The notes under the pieces were generated by a model. That model searched no databases and was not told where the DNA came from. It saw only the letters and a program-made list of their open reading frames with translations. A program made the translations under genes and the position numbers. A DNA stretch of 9,619 bases, from assembly GCA_021796375.1 (NCBI GenBank), contig JAJYJF010000054.1, positions 1 to 9,619 on the forward strand, given 5' to 3'. Shown piece by piece: positions 1-5,343 of the stretch. The DNA comes from Chloroflexota bacterium. Lineage in GTDB: Bacteria; Chloroflexota; Anaerolineae; Anaerolineales; Anaerolineaceae. Within the stretch, counting starts at the first letter, position 1; each line of letters starts with the position of its first letter.

Positions 1-722
1 CCGCTCTCGCGCAGCGCCCGCAGCACCGCCTGAAAATCGATCATGCCCTTCCCCGGCGGCAGGCGGTTGTTATCCGCCACGTGCACGTGGAAAAGCTTTC
101 CGGCCGCCATCGCCAGGCGAATGGGCCTCGCCCACGAGGCTTCCTCAACATTCATGTGGTAGGTATCGAACAACAGCCCGACCGCCGGGTGGTTGAGCTC
201 AGCGAGGAATTCGAGCCCCTGCTCCATGGTATGGATCAGGTTGGCCTCGTAGCGGTTGAGCGGCTCGAGCGCCAGCCGGACCCCCCTCTGGGCTGCCAGG
301 TCCGCCGCCTGGCGGAGGATGGCAACCAGGTCCTGGCGGGTCTGGCCCGCGGCGTCGCGCGCGTATCCGCGAAAGCTGCCGACGGTCACGACGGGCGCTC
401 CCAGCCGGGAGGCCAGGTCGATCAGTTCCACCAGGCGCTGCCGGGCGAGCTCGGCCGCACCCGGATCCGGGTTGAGCAGGGTCAGCTTCGCCGCGAAGAG
501 CATCGCCCCACTCGCCACCGCGGAGATCCCCAGGTGGTTGGCGGCGAGCAGCCAGCTGAGGGCGGCGGCGTCCAGGCCGGCCGGCTCGGTGGTAGCGATC
601 TCCACCCCGTCCGCTCCATACTCCGCGGCTTTGCTGAGCTTCTCTTCGAAGGTCCCCGTCAGGAGCGCCACCGGCAGAGCCACGGGCACTTCGGGGGTCT
701 GAATCGTGATCGCGAGCTTCAT
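1..722 (-). CDS. Sugar phosphate isomerase/epimerase-like TIM-barrel protein, 3' part missing (left window edge)
   Basis: The reading frame is open from ATG at 720-722 to the left edge, giving 240 residues with no stop. It reads as a xylose-isomerase-like TIM barrel (AP endonuclease 2 superfamily), nearest in motif layout to ketose 3-epimerases of the tagatose/psicose type. Visible metal-site motifs are LEPLNRYE (Glu153), FDTYHMN (Asp186) and FHVHVADNNR (His212), followed by PPGKGMIDF near 222-230. Their spacing matches the Glu/Asp/His ligands of the D-tagatose 3-epimerase family; the fourth ligand, a Glu expected near 245, lies beyond the edge. Known members isomerise or epimerise ketoses or hydroxypyruvate in the cytoplasm with a divalent metal. 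The exact substrate cannot be told. The start lies 9 bases after the aminotransferase stop, and a GAGG overlapping that stop serves as ribosome site, so the two are co-transcribed. Family call sure; substrate open. Confidence 0.9.
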   Translation of the reverse strand, partial: MKLAITIQTPEVPVALPVALLTGTFEEKLSKAAEYGADGVEIATTEPAGLDAAALSWLLAANHLGISAVASGAMLFAAKLTLLNPDPGAAELARQRLVELIDLASRLGAPVVTVGSFRGYARDAAGQTRQDLVAILRQAADLAAQRGVRLALEPLNRYEANLIHTMEQGLEFLAELNHPAVGLLFDTYHMNVEEASWARPIRLAMAAGKLFHVHVADNNRLPPGKGMIDFQAVLRALRES

Positions 723-731
723 CGTAAAACC

Positions 732-2093
732 TCAAGCCTTCAGGCGCGGGTCTGCCTCGACCTCGCGCAGCGAGTCATCGAGGATCGCGCAGATGTCTTC
801 AATCTGCCCGGCAGTGATCACCAGCGGCGGCGCCAGGAGCATCATGTTGCCCAGCGCGCCCTCGACCGACCCGGCGCACGGGTAGGTGACCAGCCCGCGT
901 TTGAGAGCGGCCAGCTCGAGCAGGCGTGAGAGGCGGAGGCTCGGGGGGTAGGGCTCTTTCGTCGCCCGGTCCTTGACCAGCTCGAAGCCAACCATCAGCC
1001 CCATGCCGCGCACGTCGCCAATTATTGGGTGGCCGGGCATGAGCGCGCGCAGCCCCTGCTTCACCTGCTCGCCACGCTCGCGGGCATTCTCGACCAGGCC
1101 GTGCTCCAGGATGTAGCGGATGACGACCAGCGCCCCGCTGCAGGAGACCGCGTTGGCGTTCAGCGTGTGGCCGGCCTTGAACGGGCTGTGGTGCTCCTCG
1201 AGGACGCCCCAGATCTCCTCCCGCGCGATGACGGCCGAGAGCGGGGTGTAGCCGCCGGTGATCCCTTTGGCAGAGGTGACGATATCCGGCGTGACGCCCC
1301 AATGCTCGATGCCCCACAGCGTGCCGGTGCGGCCCCAGCCGGTCATCACCTCATCGGCGATGAAGAGGACGTTGTAGCGGTCGCAGATCTCGCGGATCAC
1401 CTGGAAGTAGCCCTCCGGCGCCGGGACGCTGCCCAGCGCCGCACCCACCACCGGCTCGGCGATGAAAGCCGCCACGTTGTCCGGGCCTTCCTGGCGGATG
1501 AGCGTCTCCAGCGAGCGGGCGCAGAGCAGGCCGCACTCGGGGTAGGTCTTTTCAAACGGGCAGCGGTAGCAGAAGGCAGGCTGGATGTGGGGGGAATCGA
1601 TAAACATGGGCGAGAAGATGCTGCGCCGCCCGGTGATCCCGGAGAGGCCGGCCACCGAGATGGCGTTGCCGTGGAAACCCTGCCAGCGCCCGATCACCTG
1701 GTACTTGGACGGCTTGCCGCTCTCGACCCAGTACTGGCGCGCCAGGCGGGCGGCGTCGTCGTTGGCGTCCGTCCCGGTGCAGGCGAACCACACCCGGCTG
1801 TGGTCTCGCAGGTCCCCCGGCGCCAGGCTCACCACCAGGTCCGCCAGGTCCAGCATGGGCTGGTTGCTGAAAGCGTGGGCAGGGTAGAAGGAGAAGTCCT
1901 TCGCCTGCGCGGCCATGGCATCGGAGACCTCCACCACGCCGTGGCCGATCGAGGTGACGACCGAGGAGCCGCCGGAGCCGTCGATGTAGCGCTTGCCGGT
2001 GCTGTCGTAGAGGTAGACGCCCTCCGCGCGCGTGATCACCGGGAACTCCTTATCCCAGTCGCGGTGGACGGCATGGGTGTTGGGTCTGGTCAT
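732..2093 (-). CDS. Class III PLP-dependent aminotransferase
   Basis: A 453-residue fold-type I aminotransferase of class III (relatives include BioA, ornithine/GABA and taurine or beta-alanine:pyruvate transaminases). It moves an amino group between an amine or omega-amino acid and a keto acid, using PLP in the cytoplasm. The cofactor-site Asp247 lies in FIADEVMTGWGRTG and the Schiff-base Lys276 in TSAKGITGGY. The usual G-S/T-E-A-N-E phosphate-binding loop reads CTGTDANDDAARLAR (105-119). A cysteine-rich insert (Cys175, 178, 187, 191) is of a kind seen in some relatives annotated as aspartate aminotransferase family. I chose ATG at 2091-2093 because AAGGAG (2099-2104) lies 5 bases upstream; the longer in-frame start at 2151-2153 lies upstream of the predicted transcription start. 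It is the first gene of an operon with the downstream isomerase. Substrate not determinable from sequence. Confidence 0.93.
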   Translation of the reverse strand: MTRPNTHAVHRDWDKEFPVITRAEGVYLYDSTGKRYIDGSGGSSVVTSIGHGVVEVSDAMAAQAKDFSFYPAHAFSNQPMLDLADLVVSLAPGDLRDHSRVWFACTGTDANDDAARLARQYWVESGKPSKYQVIGRWQGFHGNAISVAGLSGITGRRSIFSPMFIDSPHIQPAFCYRCPFEKTYPECGLLCARSLETLIRQEGPDNVAAFIAEPVVGAALGSVPAPEGYFQVIREICDRYNVLFIADEVMTGWGRTGTLWGIEHWGVTPDIVTSAKGITGGYTPLSAVIAREEIWGVLEEHHSPFKAGHTLNANAVSCSGALVVIRYILEHGLVENARERGEQVKQGLRALMPGHPIIGDVRGMGLMVGFELVKDRATKEPYPPSLRLSRLLELAALKRGLVTYPCAGSVEGALGNMMLLAPPLVITAGQIEDICAILDDSLREVEADPRLKA

Positions 2094-2143
2094 GGGCACT
2101 CCTTCAGAACGGGGAAAAAGCCTGCGAAAACCCTCTCGCGGGG

Positions 2144-2172
2144 AGGATAGCATAGTTGGGAAGGGGAGTCAA
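2144..2172 (-). promoter_or_regulatory. Sigma-70-type promoter of the aminotransferase-isomerase operon
   Basis: Read on the minus strand, a -35 box TTGACT (2167-2172; 5 of 6 to TTGACA) is followed after exactly 17 bases by a -10 box TATCCT (2144-2149; 4 of 6 to TATAAT). Transcription would begin near 2137, leaving a leader of about 44 bases with AAGGAG just before ATG 2093. This is the best-formed promoter in the window and it rules out the longer aminotransferase start. Confidence 0.6.
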
Positions 2173-2241
2173 GCAAAGGGGGAAGCGAAGGATGCGGGGT
2201 GATTGGCGCGGCTGCCGGGGTGAAAGAATCGCCGGTTAAAC

Positions 2242-2700
2242 CTAGGCTGAACTCGTCAGGAGTGGAAACAGGCCGATGATCCCGGCCTGGAAAACGGCCG
2301 CGATGAGGGCGATCCCGAGGTGGGGAAGGATCGCCCGGTTCTGGCGCAGGTCGCCGGCGATTGCCGCCAGCCAGAACGCCAGCATCGCCGGGAACAGCAG
2401 CGGGCCGATGCTGAAACCAGCCAGGATCACGAAAGCCAGCAGGACTCCACCGGTGACCCAGGGTATCGCTCCATAATCAATGCGTGTACCCCCCCGGTCA
2501 GCAGCGCGGCTGGCCAGGGCCAGCATGCCCAGGAGGATCAGCTCCAGCAGATAGATGCCCGGCGCCGGCCAGAGGTTGTCCGGCTGCAGGGAAACCACCA
2601 GGATGGCTACCCCCACGCAGATGACCGCCCCGACCAGGGCGAGGACCCATTCTGCCCCGCGCAGCGCCCAGAAAGGGATCTTCTGGCCCGAAGGATTCAT
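2242..2700 (-). CDS. Small multi-pass membrane protein of unknown function
   Basis: A 152-residue protein that is mostly hydrophobic. Likely membrane segments are at about 17-37, 47-64, 79-96, 98-116 and 127-149, making four or five passes. Short charged stretches lie between them (65-75 with RAADRGGTR, and 117-124 with DLRQNR). I recognise no catalytic or transport motif and no named family. The start codon overlaps the stop of the small upstream gene in an ATGA junction, and GAGGG lies about 7 bases upstream, so translation is probably coupled. It is the last gene of the minus-strand group starting at uridine phosphorylase. The 148 bases between its stop and the next start hold the aminotransferase promoter, and I see no clear terminator there. 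Confidence 0.75.
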   Translation of the reverse strand: MNPSGQKIPFWALRGAEWVLALVGAVICVGVAILVVSLQPDNLWPAPGIYLLELILLGMLALASRAADRGGTRIDYGAIPWVTGGVLLAFVILAGFSIGPLLFPAMLAFWLAAIAGDLRQNRAILPHLGIALIAAVFQAGIIGLFPLLTSSA

Positions 2701-2903
2701 TCTTCTGCCCTCGTTTTTCCGCCGAGAAAGCGTTCCAGGGCGCTGATGCGGAACTCATCCAATCCGAGCAGCCAGGCGGCGAGATTGTCCAGGGTTGCGC
2801 CCGCCGATCCGGACGTGAGGATGAACCATACCGAGACGTTCGAGGGGATGTTGATCATCGAATCCGCCGGTCCCGGGTTTAACGTCTTGAGCCGGATTGC
2901 CAT
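2697..2903 (-). CDS. Small hypothetical protein (68 aa, or 53 aa from an internal start)
   Basis: A short frame that fills the gap between the phosphatase and membrane-protein genes. From ATG 2901-2903 it has 68 residues and overlaps the phosphatase 3' end by 25 bases. From the internal ATG at 2856-2858 it has 53 residues and does not overlap. Third codon positions are strongly G/C, as in the neighbours, which supports real coding. The middle (VWFILTSGSAGATLDNLAAWLLGL) is moderately hydrophobic; the end (LDEFRISALERFLGGKTRAEE) is charged and probably helical. Its stop overlaps the membrane-protein start (ATGA at 2697-2700). No family recognised. A translated spacer is possible, but the tight overlaps favour a small gene of the operon. 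The start choice is uncertain. Confidence 0.5.
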   Translation of the reverse strand: MAIRLKTLNPGPADSMINIPSNVSVWFILTSGSAGATLDNLAAWLLGLDEFRISALERFLGGKTRAEE

Positions 2904-3340
2904 TCCCGCTCGAACTTGCGGATGCGCGGCTCGATATGCTCCGCGTATGGATCCGCGATCGGGCGTTTCTCGCGAACGAGCTCCATGGCCTCGTAGGCGG
3001 TCATCCCGGTGGCGATCAGCACGCAGCAGGCCATCGCCACCCCGCGGTGGACACCCTGCTTGCAGTGGGTGAGGACGCTGCCGCCGCTTTTGATCACCGC
3101 CAGGGCAGCCGCCGCACCCCGCCGCAGGTTGGCCTGCGGGATGGGGAGATAGGGCGAATCGAAGCTGGGCAGCCAGAGGAGGTGAAAAGGCGGCTCCCAG
3201 AAAGCGCCCTTTGGCGGCTGCAGGCTCATCGAGAGGATCAGGTGGATGTTGAGCGCTACCAGGTCATCGCGGTAGCGCTCCTCCGGATAGGCGGAGATGT
3301 AAAGAAAATCGGTGATCTTGGAGATATGCGGAATCGGCAC
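2879..3340 (-). CDS. Dual-specificity/tyrosine-type protein phosphatase
   Basis: A 153-residue protein with the cysteine-phosphatase signature HCKQGVHRG: catalytic Cys93 and phosphate-binding Arg99, spaced C-X5-R. A likely general-acid Asp61 lies in the loop PSFDSPY about 30 residues before. The start (HISKITDFLYISAYPE) resembles the first strands of dual-specificity phosphatases, and AYEAMELVREKRPIADP is the usual helix after the P-loop. Length fits a single DSP domain; there is no signal peptide or membrane segment, so it should be cytoplasmic. Family members remove phosphate from Ser/Thr/Tyr residues, and some act on phosphoinositides or nucleotides; the target here is unknown. The start is GTG at 3338-3340; no in-frame ATG precedes it, and the purine-rich GGGGGAAAAGAAGA upstream is only a weak ribosome site. 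It lies 45 bases after the uridine phosphorylase gene and is probably co-transcribed. Confidence 0.88.
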   Translation of the reverse strand: MPIPHISKITDFLYISAYPEERYRDDLVALNIHLILSMSLQPPKGAFWEPPFHLLWLPSFDSPYLPIPQANLRRGAAAALAVIKSGGSVLTHCKQGVHRGVAMACCVLIATGMTAYEAMELVREKRPIADPYAEHIEPRIRKFEREWQSGSRR

Positions 3341-3385
3341 TCTTCTTTTCCCCCGGAGAAATGAACCCCGAAAACGAGAACGGTC

Positions 3386-4189
3386 TCAACCCCGAGCGGA
3401 CCTGGCGGTTTTGTCCTTCTGCCGGTCCTGGAGGATGAGGGTTTTCAGCGCTTCGACCGCGGTGCGGATCTGGCGGTCTTCAGCGACCATGCTGTTGAAG
3501 GCTTCGACGTCCTGGCTGTCCATCGACTCGGCCGGGTTGCCGATCAGCAGCATCACCGCCCCGGCCCGCACCCGGTGGATGCTCGCCAAAATGAAAACCG
3601 CCGCAGACTCCATCTCGGAGGCTACCGCTCCACCCTGCTTCCAGGCTTCCCAGCGCTCCAGCAGGCGCGGGGCGAGCGGCATGCGCGCGGGCTCGACCTC
3701 GCCGTAGAACGAATCCTTCGAGTGCGCCACACCCACATGGCAGGTATATCCCAGGCGGCGGGCCGCTTCGCGCAGGGCGAGCACGACGTCGACATCCGCC
3801 ACGGCGGGGAACTCGACCGGCAGGTAGTGCAGCGTGGTACCCTCGTCGCGGATGGCAGCGGTGATCACCGCGACATCTCCGCTGCGGTTCTCGGGCTGGA
3901 TCCCCCCCGCCGTACCCACCCGGATGAAGGTATCCGCGCCGAGCATCATCAGCTCCTCGACGGCGATCGCGGTGGATGGGCACCCGATGCCGGTGGAGGT
4001 CACCGAGACTACCTCGCCGGACAGGCTCCCGGTCCAGGTGGAGTACTCGCGGTTGGAGGCGACGAAATGCGCGTCATCGAAATAGGCTGCGATGCGCTCG
4101 CAGCGGCCCGGGTCGCCGGGCAGCAGGATGTAGCGGCCGACGTCACCGGGCTTGAGCTGGACGTGGTAGAGGGTATCTTCGGTTTTCAT
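3386..4189 (-). CDS. udp: Uridine phosphorylase-like nucleoside phosphorylase (NP-I family)
   Basis: A 267-residue protein (E. coli Udp has 253) matching the nucleoside phosphorylase I fold. It carries the phosphate loop LPGDPGRCERIA (Gly25, Asp26, Arg29), SNREYSTW (Arg48), STGIGCPSTAIAVEEL (65-80), FIRVGTAGGIQP (phosphate Arg90, Thr93) and the ribose-binding SEMESA (Glu192, Met193, Glu194). The N-terminal YH (His9) corresponds to the His reaching into the neighbouring subunit in hexameric Udp. Such enzymes split uridine with phosphate into uracil and ribose 1-phosphate for salvage in the cytoplasm. The base-recognition loop reads DSFYGEVEPARMP (159-171) rather than the E. coli Gln-x-Arg form, so base preference is less sure than the family. 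The start ATG 4187-4189 is preceded by AAGGA about 12 bases upstream. First gene of a probable operon. Confidence 0.9.
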   Translation of the reverse strand: MKTEDTLYHVQLKPGDVGRYILLPGDPGRCERIAAYFDDAHFVASNREYSTWTGSLSGEVVSVTSTGIGCPSTAIAVEELMMLGADTFIRVGTAGGIQPENRSGDVAVITAAIRDEGTTLHYLPVEFPAVADVDVVLALREAARRLGYTCHVGVAHSKDSFYGEVEPARMPLAPRLLERWEAWKQGGAVASEMESAAVFILASIHRVRAGAVMLLIGNPAESMDSQDVEAFNSMVAEDRQIRTAVEALKTLILQDRQKDKTARSARG

Positions 4190-4287
4190 CGATTTTTCCC
4201 ATCCTTGTCAAAGTAGAGAAACGCGGCCGGAAAAGCTCCGAGCGCGGTCCAACCCGCGGCGTGGGGACGGATCAAAAAGACCCGGGT

Positions 4288-4306
4288 GCGGGTTCATTAT
4301 ACCCGC
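4288..4306. promoter_or_regulatory. Inverted repeat over the candidate -10 box of the udp promoter
   Basis: GCGGGT (4288-4293) and ACCCGC (4301-4306) are perfect inverted arms around a 7-base AT-rich centre. On the minus strand TATAAT lies at 4301-4296 inside this dyad, so a protein bound here would cover the -10 box of a udp promoter. No good -35 box is found at the usual spacing upstream. Promoter and operator roles are inferred from position and symmetry only. Confidence 0.4.
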
Positions 4307-4336
4307 TGGTGAAGCGGAGGATTTTCCAATCTGGGA

Positions 4337-4342
4337 TATAAT
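4337..4342 (+). promoter_or_regulatory. Candidate -10 box of the EamA exporter promoter
   Basis: A perfect TATAAT lies 50 bases before the exporter start codon. The expected -35 position (about 4314-4319) has no recognisable box. Transcription from here would begin near 4349 and give a leader of about 44 bases that starts just before the hairpin at 4354-4371. Confidence 0.4.
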
Positions 4343-4353
4343 CCATCCGATCC

Positions 4354-4371
4354 GGGCGGGTCAGCCCGCCC
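4354..4371 (+). promoter_or_regulatory. GC-rich hairpin in the EamA exporter leader
   Basis: GGGCGGG (4354-4360) and CCCGCCC (4365-4371) form a perfect 7-bp stem with a TCAG loop. It lies between the candidate -10 box and the start codon. No T-run follows, so it is not a standard intrinsic terminator. The 21 bases from the stem to the ATG contain no clear Shine-Dalgarno sequence, so the structure may affect translation, or the same dyad may act as a DNA operator. Confidence 0.45.
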
Positions 4372-4392
4372 AGAAACGAGCTTTCCCCCCGC

Positions 4393-5343
4393 ATGAACCT
4401 CCTCAGCAACCGTAAAATCCTGCCGTATCTGGCGCTGCTGGCCGGCCTTCTGGCGCTGACAATCTCGCCTCTATTTGCCGCCTGGTCGACGGCCTCCGGC
4501 CCGGTCTTTGCCTTTTACCGCATGGTCACTGGCGCCGTGATCCTGCTGCCCTTCTTCCTGCGAGACCGGGCCGCTGACGACCTTCCGGTTTTGCGCTGGT
4601 ACATCATTTTCCCAATCCTGGGCGGTCTGGCCGAGGCGCTGGATCTCTCCACCTGGGCGACGGCGATCCACTATACCAGCCTGGCGACCGGGACGCTGCT
4701 GAACAACACGGCGCCCATCTGGGTCGCCCTCACCGCCTGGCTCGTTTTCAAGGAAAAGCTGGGCGGGCTCTTCTGGGTTGGGCTCGCCCTGGCGGTCGCC
4801 GGGGCCGGGATCGTGCTCTCCAGCGACTTCATTTACAACCCCTCCCTCAACCTGGGCAACCTGCTGGGAGCGGTCTCGGGCCTGTTTTATGGGCTGTACT
4901 ACCTGATCACCCAGCAGGGCCGCCGCTACCTGAGCGCGGTCCGCTATACCTACATCATGACGCTATCAACCGGCGTCTTTACGCTGTTCTTCAGCCTGGT
5001 ACTCGGCTACCGGCTGACCGGATTCCCGCTCAGCACCTACCTGGCCTCGATCGGCGCCGGTGTTGTCGCGCAGTCCACCGGCTTTCTCGCCCTGGCCTAC
5101 GCCCTCGGCCAGCTCTCAGCCTCAACCGTCTCCCCGAGCATGCTGCTCCAGCCGGTATTCTCGGCCCTGCTGGCGATCCCCCTGCTGCACCAGCTGCTCA
5201 AGCCCTCCCAATGGGTTGGCGGCCTGGCGGTGCTGGGCGGGATTTACCTGCTCAACCGCAGCCTGAACAAACCGCCGGCCGCCCGAGAGCCCGGAGACGG
5301 TCTGTCTTCCGTTTTTGTCGAACAGGATCCCCCGGACAGCTAA
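4393..5343 (+). CDS. EamA-family (drug/metabolite transporter superfamily) membrane exporter
   Basis: A 316-residue, very hydrophobic protein with about ten membrane helices in two tandem EamA repeats (roughly 11-143 and 155-289), the normal size for the DMT superfamily. Typical pieces are PVFAFYRMVTGAVILLPFFL in the first repeat and a helix around ALDLSTWATAIHYTSLATGTLL leading to NNTAPIWVALTAWLVFKEKL. The second repeat has SPSMLLQPVFSALLAIPLL and the closing GGLAVLGGIYLLNRSL. Family members mostly export amino acids, other metabolites or toxic compounds across the inner membrane; some import. The substrate cannot be inferred here. A hydrophilic tail of about 27 residues follows the last helix. 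The stop overlaps the stop of the convergent regulator gene by four bases. The start ATG 4393 has no obvious ribosome site and follows a leader hairpin. Confidence 0.92.
   Translation: MNLLSNRKILPYLALLAGLLALTISPLFAAWSTASGPVFAFYRMVTGAVILLPFFLRDRAADDLPVLRWYIIFPILGGLAEALDLSTWATAIHYTSLATGTLLNNTAPIWVALTAWLVFKEKLGGLFWVGLALAVAGAGIVLSSDFIYNPSLNLGNLLGAVSGLFYGLYYLITQQGRRYLSAVRYTYIMTLSTGVFTLFFSLVLGYRLTGFPLSTYLASIGAGVVAQSTGFLALAYALGQLSASTVSPSMLLQPVFSALLAIPLLHQLLKPSQWVGGLAVLGGIYLLNRSLNKPPAAREPGDGLSSVFVEQDPPDS

Larger units (their letters stand above)
4190..4392. other. Divergent intergenic region between udp and the EamA exporter
   Basis: A 203-base gene-free stretch between divergent genes. It holds a candidate -10 box for each direction, a 6+6 dyad over the minus-strand box and a 7+7 hairpin in the plus-strand leader, each listed separately. 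The udp-proximal part (4190-4287) is GC-rich with a few short self-complementary stretches, and I see nothing else definite there. Confidence 0.7.

Noticed and set aside
81..929. Long plus-strand open frame (282 codons) opposite the isomerase and aminotransferase
   Set aside because: Low-complexity, Arg/Gly/Gln-rich translation with no family motifs; it is the antisense shadow of two well-supported minus-strand genes in GC-rich DNA.
1029..2150. Plus-strand open frame of 373 codons opposite the aminotransferase
   Set aside because: No recognisable domain, and it is complementary to a gene with intact PLP motifs, its own promoter and a ribosome site.
2094..2153. Extra 20 N-terminal residues on the aminotransferase from ATG 2151-2153
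   Set aside because: That codon lies upstream of the predicted -10 box and transcription start, and the ATG at 2093 has AAGGAG in the ideal place.
4275..4293. Terminator-like ACCCG/CGGGT hairpin followed by TTTTT on the minus strand
   Set aside because: The stem is only about five base pairs and it begins at or before the predicted udp transcription start, so it could not form as an attenuator from that promoter.
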